Positions 23,884-34,871 of a stretch of 64,000 nucleotides of DNA are shown here, in pieces; position 1 is the first letter of the stretch; each line of letters starts with the position of its first letter. Source of the stretch: Rhodamnia argentea (lineage: Eukaryota; Streptophyta; Magnoliopsida; Myrtales; Myrtaceae); the NCBI RefSeq assembly GCF_020921035.1, contig NC_063160.1, positions 12,985,095 to 13,049,094 of the forward strand. Direction: 5' to 3'. The position numbers were made by a program, and so were the translations under genes. Under the pieces are notes generated by a model that worked only from the letters and a program-made list of their open reading frames with translations, did no database searches and was not told the DNA's origin.

Positions 23884-24039
23884 CATTTTCTCTTGTAATT
23901 GAGAGGAGGTATACTAATTATAGTGGAATGGACGTCACCATAGCTTAAAGATGAATCGGAATAAAACTTTGAGTCTCAATTTCTCTTTCTCACCTTTGTT
24001 CTTTATTTCATTGTGATTGTACGCCCGATCCTAACCCCA
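23627..24039 (+). mobile_element. Probable LTR fossil (Ty1/copia type), solo or partial
   Basis: The segment starts TGTTGGGC and ends with text typical of plant copia LTR ends (ttgagaggaggt..., then tttcattgtgattgtacgcc and cctaacc). No internal region follows, so this would be a solo or truncated LTR. I found no convincing flanking target duplication; the inner AT run has expanded. Broken, of middle or older age. Confidence 0.4.
23846..23880. repeat. (AT)n microsatellite
   Basis: AT dinucleotide run following a short GT run (about 23826-23840), inside the probable LTR fossil. Confidence 0.95.
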
Positions 24040-24266
24040 TTCATGGCGACGAGTCAAAATGAAAGAATTCGATATGTCTTGTGCGGAGCTGTTTATGTAT
24101 TCAATCTTCCAATAATCTCTCTAGCTGGCTGATGAATTCCACATGGCTTATGAAAGCTCATGTAACATGCGCTGCTAGAGATTTATTAGAAAGCTACATG
24201 ATTGTTTCGCGCTACATATCTACGAAAATCGGGAAACAAGGCGGGGACTTCTCGTGGCGTGATCAT

Positions 24267-24271
<5 letters not shown>

Positions 24272-24327
<56 letters not shown>
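24272..24327. repeat. (AT)n microsatellite, about 28 units
   Basis: Nearly perfect AT run; no other feature around it. Confidence 0.95.
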
Positions 24328-24330
<3 letters not shown>

Positions 24331-24457
24331 TTTAATTTAAGATTGCATCTTCTTTGTATGTTTTATTTTATTTTATTTATGTAGTTAAAGCTTCTTTTAC
24401 TATTCTAATGGGTTTCGATAAAATAGAATCGTAGCTCATCAAGTGTCAAGCATTGGC

Positions 24458-24603
24458 CAACATGTATGCGGCTCTGTTGGTAATAGGATTGGGAGGTGGG
24501 GACGCTAGAATCACAGGTGTGGGGTTCGACTCCCGCGATCTGCAAATAGGCAGAGCAAAAGTCAAAGAAAAGAGAGTTGGAGATAGAACAGACAAAACAT
24601 AAA
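24458..24603 (+). mobile_element. tRNA-derived SINE with target-site duplication
   Basis: The element has an A-box-like gcggctctgttggt near its head and a B box ggggttcgactccc about 55 bases on, followed by a short A-rich tail (acaaaacataaa). It is flanked by a 17-base target duplication, aagtgtcaagcattggc (24441-24457) and the same with one change (24604-24620). The head is tRNA-derived. It was mobilised by a LINE machinery; the nearly perfect duplication points to a fairly young insertion. Confidence 0.78.
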
Positions 24604-24739
24604 AAGTGTCAAGCATCGGCGAGTTTGTGAAGGTGGAAGCATGCCGATTCTATGAAGCCCACAAGTATAGCTCATTCCTTAGTTTCTCTCAATAGTCTTT
24701 TGTGTCCGACACGATGCCTACGTAACTAGTGGCACTCGA

Positions 24740-25090
24740 CCCTCGCCGATCGCTAGCCTAGGGCTGGGCGTCCCTTGCTTGATTTAGCGAGGGCGGCCCT
24801 CGATTGAGGCTGATGGTCGCCGACCATCGACGAGCCCAGCAACCGACGGAGGGGGAAAAAGAAAAGAAAAAAGCAAAAAAGAAAACAAAATAAAGAAGAA
24901 AAATAATTCAAGAAAATATTAAAATATTATTAAAAATTTTCCACGTCGGCGCTAGCCATACCAAGTAAGATGGCCGACGCCGGTGTCGGCACATTCCGGC
25001 CAAAATTGACAAAATGTAAAAAGATAGATGGTTGAATTGGCGAAAGCGCAATAAATTTACGGCTTTTTTTGATAATTTTTTTTTTTACCT
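24740..25090. mobile_element. Partial GC-core TIR element
   Basis: A GC-rich core with palindromic runs (gagggcggccctcg; tggtcgccgaccatc) passes into a purine-rich tract, then ccacgtcggc and an end reading gcaataaatttacggcttttttgataattttt, the same end text as the element at 11621-12337. The matching left TIR is not clear, so this copy seems truncated or diverged on that side. Confidence 0.5.
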
Positions 25091-25305
25091 ACCTTTTGAT
25101 TTCTCTGACAATAGATGGATATACTGGTCCAATGTAGGGTTCTATTTATGGCTATGATATTAATGATGCAATGCCTTTGCTTGTCAAGCCTCCAGGTTCG
25201 TTGGGGGGTCTTAAATGTCTACGAAGTAAGGGATTTTATTTAGATTACAAGGGCTATTTCTTTTGTAATTTTTTTTTTATTCTCATGAAGAGGAAATAAG
25301 TAACC

Positions 25306-25493
25306 CACCTGGGTGGCGCCGCTGGTTCGCGCACTCTTCCTCTCGCAAAAGGTCGAGTGTTCGAATCCCAAGGGCGTTGTAAGATAACTTAATCGGTAGC
25401 ACGTGTGTGGTGGCTAGCACGTGTTGCCCCTGGGGTTTACCCTCAGTTTGCCGGCCGTGCGGGGGTTCCCTAGGTCACCAAAAATAAATAAAT
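25306..25493 (+). mobile_element. tRNA-derived SINE with target-site duplication
   Basis: Starts cacctgggtggcgccgctgg (A-box-like tggcgccgctgg), has the B box gtgttcgaatccc about 50 bases on, a body ending in gttccctaggtcacc, and a simple (aaat)n 3' tail. It is flanked by perfect 12-base duplications aaataagtaacc at 25294-25305 and 25494-25505. This belongs to a different SINE family from that at 24458 because body and tail differ. The perfect duplication suggests a recent insertion. Confidence 0.85.
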
Positions 25494-25505
25494 AAATAAG
25501 TAACC

Positions 25506-26352
25506 TAAACAAAAAGAAAAAAAAAAATTAAAAGTGGGCCACAAAAAGTATCTGCTTTCCACGAGCGCAATCCATAGAGACCCCCCACTTGATGAAAGGC
25601 TTTCAAGTTCGATACCTTCTCGGACCCGTCGGCTATTTTTAGTGGAGCAACAAAGCCCTTTGTCAATGCCACTTGCCCCATCAATCGATTGATCTTGGTT
25701 AAGCATCGACAATGACTCGCTCTCCATCGGCCGTCGAACAAACAAATGTGCACGAATTCAACGATTAGCGATACTTTTTTTTTTATCCTCTTTTAACTTG
25801 TTCCGACTTGTTTGAAAAGTGTACCCGGAACATTAATTAAGCCAGACAGATATTTCTCGACCGCTTTCGGATCTCGAGTTCGGATCCGTCGATCGCTTTT
25901 GGCTCCCCGTTCATTCATTGGGGGTAGATTTGGCTTGCGCATCGCACGCCGGACAATTCGGGTTTTACCGCAATTTGCATATGATGGTACGGTGACGAGG
26001 AGCTCGCTCAAATTGGGCCGCCATTTTGGCTTAAGACCAAACATTTCCCGGCACGATGAAACACCCTTTTTTTTTTTTTTTGTTTCCCGACCAGAAAAGA
26101 AGAAAAAAGAAAAAGAAAAAAGAAAAAAATGTACTTGTTTTTTTTTTTTTTAAATTTAGTTTTATTATTTATAGAAAAAGGTGCTTGTTGGTTTGTGATT
26201 TTTCCTGCCAGATGTTTTGTTAGGATCGGTCGTGATGTGCTTTGATCGGGCGGCCAGAGTTTATTCCACCCGATGTTTGGCGTCCGCCAAAAGTCCAACT
26301 TGGAGGTCTCCTTCAACCTCCGTCCACCTTGTCCCCCGCTTCGCTTTCCCAC
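25506..26352. other. Upstream intergenic of the SEC14-like gene
   Basis: No gene recognised. Contains poly-T and A-rich tracts near 26068-26150. Short frames carry no domain. Confidence 0.45.
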
Positions 26353-26359
26353 TATAAAT
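26353..26359 (+). promoter_or_regulatory. TATA box of the SEC14-like gene
   Basis: tataaat in cactataaatgc precedes a (CT)n leader at 26399-26428, the usual layout of plant core promoters. A first leader exon appears to end near 26549 (cttcttcag/gtgcgt), and a second leader segment starts after gtgcag at 27397, so a 5' UTR intron of about 0.85 kb is likely. Confidence 0.55.
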
Positions 26360-26396
26360 GCTTACGTATGTGAAGTTCATGCCATGCTCGCGTTAA

Positions 26397-26432
<36 letters not shown>

Positions 26433-26886
26433 GTGAGCGTATGGCATTCTCGTGAAGCTCGGAGATCGCCGGAACCGACGAATCCGTTTCCTCTTCGTCC
26501 CCCCCTGGTCTCGGCGTCCGCTCCGAGCAGCTGCTGTCTCCTTCTTCAGGTGCGTCACTGTGCATCTCCTCTTTTCCGGGCCGGAGTGAGGAAAAACCTG
26601 ATCGAGCCGGGACAAGCTCTTGCGTTTTTTCTCGTTCGGATCGTCGTCGCCTGATCTCGTCTCGCGCGTGTCTCGCTGAGTTTGAGTGGCGACTTGAGTG
26701 TCTCGTCAGCTGTTCTCTCGGTTGACGTCGGCAGTTTCGAACGGAACGATCGTGGTTTCGGTGAAGTCGCTCCGTCGCTCGAAAGTTAGATCCGGTCAAC
26801 AGCACTGGGTCGTGGTTGACTTTAGAGTCTGTGTGGAGATCGCGGTGTTGGTTCATCGCTGGGCTTAGCATTTGTTTGAGTCTGCA

Positions 26887-26889
<3 letters not shown>

Positions 26890-26926
<37 letters not shown>
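26890..26926. repeat. (CT)n microsatellite in the 5' UTR intron
   Basis: CT run within the predicted leader intron of the SEC14-like gene. A second CT run lies at 26399-26428 in the leader itself. Confidence 0.9.
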
Positions 26927-27469
26927 GATTGATTGATTTTGGATGGTTTTAGTCTCTCGCGAAGCTTCGCGTTCCGGTCTTTTCTGAATTCATAAATCGC
27001 TCGGTTTCAGATTCTCCTGCTTTATCTAGTCAACCATGAGGTTTTTCTTTGGCCTACTAGTCGACCATGAGCTTGCAAGTGGTATATTTACACGTTCTGG
27101 TGTGGGGGACTTTGTCTAAAGCATAACATTATTACGAGGTCTGATGGATAAGGACTGTTCTTGATTAACTTACAATAGTGCTATGATGGGAGATTGTCCT
27201 CTTAATTATTCTTTTCAATGATACCCATTGGAATCACGTGTACATGTCACAAGATCACTCCTTTCAGGTTCAGTCTTTTGCGTCTCACCTGTTGCTGAAT
27301 TTTGATTGAGGTTGCCTTAGAGTTAGATCGCGCTTCTGCTTCTCCTGGTGATTCATCCTCATTGCTGTATGTAACTCGGATAAATTCATTGTGCAGCGAC
27401 TGCTTACAGCTCTGAACTGGGCAATTGAAGGCTTTTCCGTTTGGTACAAAGTTAACTCTATCGGCAGAG

Positions 27470-29696
27470 ATGATGTTCCTGTGGAGGAAGAAGACTACTC
27501 AACACCATCCAGAAAATGATTCTGTGCAGAAAGATGAAAAGGTGAAAAAAAATATAGCATTGTCAGTCACAGGACTACGAATGTAGTAGCATAAGTAACA
27601 AATTTCAATTGCTCATTGTATTTCCGTCCTAGTAGGAATTTGCTTGCTAGCATAATCAGTTCATTACCTGTTAAACACAAAATTAGTGATTTGGCCATGG
27701 ACTTGTAAGAATATATTCCGAACTTTACCATAGAAACAACAGATGCCGACAGTCATTATGTTCTCAGGTTAGTGAGCTCAAGGCTGAACTCGGTCCCCTA
27801 TCTGGACAAAGCCTGAAATATTGCACCGATGGATGCCTGAGGAGGTATTTGGAAGCTCGAAACTGGAATGTTGATAAGGCAAAGAAAATGCTGGAAGAGT
27901 CGCTTAAGTGGCGGTCCACTTACAAACCTGAAGAAATCCGCTGGGTAAGTTTGATGGAATACAATCACGCAGTCCTCTAATTATTCTTGCTGCACCACAT
28001 CCTCCAATCTTGTTTCTGCAAGTTGGTGGATTATGTTGGATGGATTGTGTAGTTTCGAACACAATCAGTTGCAAGTTGTGTAAAATCCTCTGGGAATACT
28101 ATTTTCTGCCTATGTCAACATTGTATCTGTAAGAATCTGTGTTCTGTTCTGTATACAAATAAGAAAGTTAAAAACTATCGGGGAGTCAATTTTCTCACAG
28201 AAAGTAGAGATCTATTGTTTGTGTTTTTGCTTCTCACTTAGCTACTCACAGTAAAGCTTCGACATTCATAAAATCTTCTGTGGGACTTGTAATGGCCTGG
28301 TGAATCTTCTAGCAAATAGCCAGGCTAAGTAGTCACGATGCCCTGTCCAAAGAAAAAAGTAGTCATGGACTCATGATGCATCTTTATTGTAGTGTTCCCT
28401 GTGGGCACAAGAATGTCATGCCCTTTTCTAAGATTTTGATATACATGCCAAGCATTCTCTTTGTTATGTCCTTCTCATCGTGCTTGAATATTATACTTTT
28501 CACTAATGAGATTCCTTTTCCATCCAGCACGAAGTTGCGCATGAGGGTGAGACTGGCAAAGTTTCTAGGGCGAACTTCCATGATCGATTCGGGAGGACTG
28601 TGCTCATCATGAGGCCTGGAAAGCAGGTTGCCCTTTGATTTTTTTCTTGAAATTTTTCCTTTTTTCAACTCTCTAATGCTTTCGCTAAATACTGATTTTT
28701 GCAAAACTCACATGCTTATGTATGTATTTGTTTAACTTGTTCTCTCACCTGTGTAGAACACAACATCAGCAGAAGGAAATGTCCGCCATTTAGTGTATCT
28801 GATAGAAAATAGCATCCTCAACCTTTCTGAGGGTCAGGAATCAATGTCATGGTTGATTGACTTCACTGGATGGACATTGAGGACACAAGTTCCTGTCAGA
28901 ACTGCTCTTGATATTATCAATGTCTTACAGAACCATTACCCAGAGAGGCTTGCGGTAGCGTTTCTGTATAATCCACCTAGAATTTTCGAGGCATTCTGGA
29001 AGGTTTGATTTCTTCCTGAGATCTATATTAATTAATTTATTTATTGGGACGTGAACTAGTTCTTACATTTGGTCTACCATCCATTAGATTCCTAAGAGCG
29101 TTTTCTTCGAGAAAGCATGCACTGCCACCAAATGAGAGTGATTGTTTTAACAACTCTCACCAAAAGCACAATCCAGTAAGAAAATACACAGAAAAACCCA
29201 GGAAGAAGTCTATCTTTTTGTCTTGCTTCATCGGTTTTGCCTACATTTGAGAATTTGGAGGTGCAACGAGGGTTGCGGCGTTGCATTTACAAGACCCAGT
29301 GCTTGTAAACTTTCGTATTGCAGCAAGAGCGTTATCTGTAACAATGAGATAGGATGACCTTTTCAAGTATATCTGAATTCGCGATACTTCTGTCATTTAT
29401 AGGCAATCAAGTACTTCTTGGATCCAAAAACCTTTGAAAAGGTGAAGTTTGTCTACCCGAAAAACAAGGACAGCGTGGAGCTGATGACGACTTTCTTCGA
29501 CGTGGATAACCTTCCGAGCGAATTCGGGGGCAAGGCCACACTGAACTATGACCACGAGGAGTTCTCGAGAATGATGGCCGAGGACGATGTTAAAACAGCC
29601 AAGTTCTGGGGCCTCGACGATAAACCGCACAATCCTTCTAATGGGCACGCGGGTGTGGAGGCTTCCCCCGTACTCCTCGCATCACCCACGAGTTGA
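27470..29696 (+). CDS. SEC14-like CRAL-TRIO lipid-transfer protein
   Basis: Five coding exons, 27470-27541, 27768-27944, 28528-28626, 28757-29002 and 29403-29696, all joined in phase 0 with GT-AG introns, give 295 aa. Residues about 40-75 form the CRAL-TRIO N-terminal helices (CLRRYLEARNWNVDKAKKML, LKWR). Residues about 95-255 form the lipid-binding CRAL-TRIO domain (DRFGRTVLIMRPG, WLIDFTGWTL, LQNHYPERLAVAFLYNPP, FWKAIKYFLDPKT, KVKFVYP, LPSEFGG). Proteins of this class carry phosphatidylinositol or related lipids between membranes in the cytosol. Length fits the short, single-domain plant SEC14 proteins without a GOLD or nodulin tail. The start is the first of two consecutive Met codons. The exact ligand cannot be told from sequence. 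Confidence 0.9.
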
Positions 29697-31324
29697 TTCA
29701 GCTTCTCCGGCGCCACCCATCCTCTGTAAGAAACTAAGTGAGAACGACGAGATCTACCCACTTAATGCAAACATGGCGAGTTCCTTTTCTTTAAACTGCA
29801 TGAGCCATTATTGATTCTGTAAAACCTACCTGTACTCTCTCACCAATGGAGAACATTCTTTTATCGCTGCATCACGCGAATAGTCAGCTCCAACTTTTAA
29901 CATTACCAACTTCTGCTGTGCTTGTTTCACCTTCAAACTTGTCTGTTACGGTAAAGTGGTTCTCAGGCAATAGGTGGCTATTACAATGTTCCATTGCGCA
30001 GCAATTTCGTGACTGTTCCTCAAGAGTAAGAATGAAACCGTGGAGTTTTTCCATGTTTAGGACACCGGTCAATCCGCTGTGTAATGTCCAACTCGAAGTT
30101 TGTCGTCCAGCGGCAGTGTGCTTCATTCCTTTTCTGCAACATTCTGCAACATTAGGGATCATAGATTTGATACTCCTGGATATTTTCGATGCGCGTATGT
30201 AGATAGATGGCTGTCATAAATTCAGTCCTTTTCATTTCTTTCCACTAATTTCCGGGCTGTTGCAAAACGGAAATAACAAGTGCTTTCAAAGGACTTGTAA
30301 GCAACGCGTTATTGCTTTGGTTATTACGCAACACGAAACGGATTGGTTTGTTTAAAAAACGTGCAATTTACTCTCGAGTTTCTTGGCGGAGATATGTTCT
30401 TTTTCAGTAACAAAATCGAATTGAAGTAGGAAGCGAGAACGGACGGGGAGGCCAAATATTCCAAGATCAAAAGGCCCTTTTGTTGGATGGCATCAATTAA
30501 GACCTTGCAAATGCTTTCAAATTTTGCTTTTGCCGAGGGACTGAGCATGATTGCGTGCGAGAAGAAGAGCTGCTCCCGCTCCCTTCGGCGAGTTCCAACG
30601 TCCTCTTCTTGTCCAAGCTTGGGCTGTCGAGCCGCTAGCCGATCGTGCACTAATACTTATGGCTCCTTGGCTCCCTTTCCACCCGCCATCTACGTCAAAT
30701 TTCGGCCCTTGATATGATTGTGAGGGCCACGAGTCTCTGCTTTTGCCAAGAGAATCGGCTCCCGAACTTATCTCGACCCTGATCTCTTCCCTAAACTTAG
30801 TTCGACAATTCCATAGACTCCTGCAAAACCAACTTAATGGCCAGGGAAGAATTTGGAATAGCTTGATCGTGTCATTATGACATTCCTAAAAACACCGCAT
30901 CCCGTTGCGTGGCTTTACCTTTAGGTGAATGTAATAGTGACAGACAACTTTCTAATCAAATAGCAATGGGCCACAACTTCTTGGCAAAAGTCACATTATT
31001 TATGGAAGTGAATAAGCTGAAGGCAGGAGAAACCAGCGCCCCGCAATATAGCTAGGTCAAGGTCAGCCTCCTTTAAGACAAACATGAAGTAAGGTTCATT
31101 TTTAGGCTTCATTTGTTGTGAGAAAAATAAATAATTAAAAAAAAAAACATCTTCCTCAAGTTGTTCGCTTACAAAAATAAACGAATGAAAAGTATTCTTC
31201 TCATTCACGAGAATAGTTTGAAATAAATTATTGTCGACAAAAAAAACTTCCATATCGACTAATTATTTCAAGCGATGCAAGCAATCCTTTTTTGAAAAAT
31301 ATTTACCAAATCATTCATTTTTCG

Positions 31325-31327
<3 letters not shown>
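29697..31327. other. 3' flank of the SEC14-like gene and intergenic
   Basis: About 29697-30220 looks like 3' UTR and trailing sequence. The rest holds short frames without domains. No repeats with clear ends. Confidence 0.45.

Positions 31328-31366
<39 letters not shown>
31328..31366. repeat. (GA)n microsatellite
   Basis: Perfect GA run in intergenic DNA between two convergent genes. Confidence 0.95.
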
Positions 31367-31368
<2 letters not shown>

Positions 31369-31896
31369 TGAATGGATAAATTTGGTTTCCAAGCTGAAAT
31401 TGAAGGAAGAATTAAAGCCATTGTATCTGCCTAAACGATATTGAAAACAAGGATAGATCATACGGCAAATGAACTTTTCTACGAAATTATGTGGGCCGTG
31501 TCAATGCAACCTCGGTGCACACCATTTGAAAAGTTTAGGATGGCCAAATAACAAAACCAAATAACTAAGAAACCAGGCCCTTTTGGAGGTGGCTGTCTTT
31601 TTGCACTTAAGCCAACTGTTTCATCAGTATGCTGTCTAAAATAGGGGCAAAAAGACAAGGTACGAGGAGGGAAGAAACGTGTTTATGGAGAAACACCATA
31701 TGCAGAGACTTAAGAAGTACATACTAGACACTGTATTCCTAATAGAGAATGCCCTTCCTCGGGTTTCATCCACTAGGATTAGCAGATCAAGCAGATCGTG
31801 CACCCAAAAAAGAGTTCGGTTCACTGTTATTTCAAGCGCTCACTGCCGATTTCTCTATATACACTAGGGTTCTAGGGCAAGCATGGCGTGTGCTCG

Positions 31897-34574
31897 TCAA
31901 AGTTCGCTGGAGTAGAGGCATTCGTCCACGAGTTGGCGAAGGTTAGGGTTCTCCAGGGCAGCAGCGACTCTTTCCTTGTCGTTCAACTGCTTATTCACTA
32001 CAACAATGGGAAAGAAACATTCGCAGATTATCTGTTAGTTTTATTTGGTAAGAACAACAATAGGCGGTGGAGATTGTCCCATTTGCTTAAGAGTAGCACA
32101 ACGCAGACAAATCACGCAATTAGTTTCTTTCAGCACCCACCGGAACAGATATAAATCTAACACCAACTAGATAAGAGACAACGCGCAAATTAGTGCTAAC
32201 ACACCATTAAGAAGGTGATAGAGATTGTTTTCTCCCAAGAATTTAACCACTGCATTTGGAATCGAACTAAGTATGGACATCATAGAATTATCATACACCT
32301 ATTTTTGGGGCAGTTGTAAAGCTGCAAAAGCAGGATTTGTGAGTGAATTGTGCGCGTGGAAGATTACCCAAATTTTGGTTAGGTGAATAATATATACCGA
32401 ACTCAAACACCACTTAACAATCAGCTAACAGGAACTCATTTTCAGTCACAGACTTGTTCCATGTTCGTTTTCTCTTCACTCCTACATCCAATTAGAGTAA
32501 TTCTTATGCGAGGAACTCTATTTCACTCCTTCTAAGTACCTCAAATTCTATTTACAAACATCATGAAAAGTATGGGAACTCCACATCAACGGTGGACGAT
32601 AATATGAGCAGCATGAATCATTACATATGTCAAAATGCAATCGGGATGAATTGAGTATCACCTGATTCTTCATCTGCATGAGACCCTGGGGCGACCTTGA
32701 TGTCAACCTGTAAGTTGTTTCAGCAAAAATGTCAATCGAGACAGAGGAATATGACATCAAATATGCACCGTCCAGTATTATATCGAAGCCTTGAATCAAA
32801 CAAGGAAATGCAATGGAAAGAGCCGAAAGCACATGATCCTATGCTGTCCTAGCATGCACAATACTAATTAGGCAGATATATCCCAGCTGATCTATGGTCA
32901 AAACGATGTACTTTTACTGTGATAACCATAAACAATGGAAAGCAAAAAATCACATACACAAGCATATAAAAGACTGATGCTGGCATCCAGAAGGTGCACA
33001 AAACACTAAAACACTTAAATCACCAGATATACAACTTTTAGCATCTGATATCATAATCTCCTCCTAACAAAGTCTTGTGGACATGATACTTGGATACGTG
33101 CAGCTTAAGAAAAGAAGGTAAACATTTCTCAAAACAGGTTTTTTTTTTTTCAAATAAAAAGAAACTTACTCATTGGGCATTACTGTAGAGTTACTGATAT
33201 ATCTTTTAGCTGTAGATTGTGAGGAAACAATAAACAATCTACATGTTGCCATCTCTAGACATCGCGTTTAGGTTTTGAATCACTAATAAACTAACTAATT
33301 CAGTATGGTCTTGGGTGTCTTTGTTGAACGACCTGTCTCTTCAGTCAACAACTCTGAGACAACTACCTCAAGAAGTGGCAACTAATCTAGATGTAGAAGT
33401 GAAGCTCGCAGATTCAAACACATCATTAAGTGCGATCAGAAAATTGCATAACATGCATATGATTGCGATATTCAGCAAACTTGCGAGCATTGGAAGCCGC
33501 TTCCCATTGTGCCTCAGATAAGGCTAGTCAATACCAGATATCATGCATGGTGGATGAAAAATCATTAATAGACTGACCTGTCTGCCGATGCACAAGGTCC
33601 AGATTTCCTAACAGCTGATAGTGTTACTAACACAAGTAAATGCTTATGAGCTGTGAAGGATTTGCATAGCTACTTCGATAATGTGTCAGAATGTAAATAC
33701 TTTTGGCGCACCAATTATCAACCCACTTCCTCATACCAGACAGGCCGACAACTACAGCACTACTCAGTTCAGCTGAACTCACTCTGTTATGACTCGTACC
33801 AGCATGACATAACATGTTAGAGAATGCACTAAAAGCCGCACGCAGCATGTTCAAGCGCGAAATAGACAACTTTCAATCCCGAATCACACAAAAGCAGGGA
33901 ACTGACCTTGAAATGTGGCGGGAAACAATCTTTGAGCTTCTCTCTCAAGCACAGTCCAATGACGGTCACCATACTGCAGTGCTGGATTGTTGGAGTAAAC
34001 ATGATCCTGAAAAAGAAAAAGAAAAAGGATTCAAACACAAAATCGCAACGTAAGCATAATCACAACAGGGAATCGCAACGCAGGACCAAAAAACAAAAAC
34101 GACGGGAATACTCAACAGGATACGCCCGAGTTTCTCATCGACGGTGATGGATTCCTCCGAGAGAACACTGAGCTGCTCCAGAGAATAGGGATGCTCGGGA
34201 TCTCGGATGTCCCTCACATGATTTGCCGATTCAGAGTCAAAGATCACAAATTTATTACTCCTTTCCAACACCCACTTGAATTAGCTAACGAAGCAATCAA
34301 CAAAACAGAATGCTAACGGTCCTATCACGAGCGAACTCCCAAAGCAACGTAAAACAAGAGATTGCTTAATCAGAGGTCAAAGGGCTACGCAGTCAGAATC
34401 GGACAACTTTTTCCTCATGCGGGGGGGAATAGCAAGCGATAAGTGACGAGAAAGAAGGATATCATAAATCTCGAGGGGATCGACGGCGTCGTCGGCGTGG
34501 GGGTCTTCGCTCCGAGCGACCCTCTCCTTCTTGGCGTGAACCACTGGGTTCGCATTGATCAGTCCCAGAGTCAT
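31897..34574 (-). CDS. AE7-like protein, MIP18 family (cytosolic iron-sulphur assembly)
   Basis: Five exons on the minus strand, 34574-34463, 34222-34117, 34006-33907, 32707-32662 and 31997-31897, give 154 aa in one frame. Blocks in order are [63 protein letters not shown] and [19 protein letters not shown]. FTPTxxHCSM with its Cys is the DUF59/MIP18 hallmark. The family (Arabidopsis AE7 and AE7-like proteins, yeast Cia2) delivers Fe-S clusters to nuclear and cytosolic enzymes with CIA1 and MET18. Opening [13 protein letters not shown] is closer to the AE7-like paralogues than to AE7 itself. Intron 1 looks U12-type; intron 3 is about 1.2 kb. Length and order are normal, so the gene looks intact. 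Confidence 0.9.
34223..34462 (-). other. Probable U12-type (minor spliceosome) intron of the AE7-like gene
   Basis: This 240-base intron begins ATATCCTT, the U12 5' splice-site consensus of AT-AC introns, and has a branch-site match TCTTTGACTC at 34234-34243 (consensus TTCCTTRACYC). The branch A at 34237 lies 14 bases from the end, inside the usual 10-20. The 3' end that restores the family sequence [15 protein letters not shown] is ..GGCAA/ATCATG, making it AT-AA. The AT repeated at both junctions lets the cut shift by up to two bases without changing the mRNA. No GT-AG choice gives the right protein. Confidence 0.68.
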
Positions 34575-34589
34575 CTCTCTCTCTATCTC

Positions 34590-34743
34590 ACCCACCCACA
34601 CAAATGGAGAAGATGAAGGATGAAGTTGAAAATAAGATGGGTCTCTTTCTTTCTCGTTCCGATACTCTCTCGCCCACCCACAAACGGAGCAGAGAAGGAT
34701 GAAACAGACGATTGAAATGGGTCTCTTTCTTTCCCGTTCCGAC
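34590..34743. repeat. Imperfect 80-bp tandem duplication upstream of the AE7-like start
   Basis: The block cccacccacac..ggag..agatgggtctctttctttctcgttccga (about 34590-34662) recurs as cccacccacaaacggag..gggtctctttctttcccgttccga (about 34672-34742). It lies in the leader or promoter-proximal zone of the minus-strand gene. Confidence 0.7.
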
Positions 34744-34871
34744 GAAGGTACTGAAACACGGTACTGTCGTCGAGAGTTCACGGGTCATATGAGGGTCCCC
34801 CGTGGAACGCCAGGTTTGGACAGATTCAGTTCATCTGAGCGGAAGACAGTACGACAGCTCCGCTTCTTTAG

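Noticed and set aside
34377-34781. 134-codon minus-strand frame read as one protein starting at 34781
   Set aside because: Only the part from the Met at 34574 to 34463 is coding; upstream is the duplicated leader and downstream is the U12-type intron.
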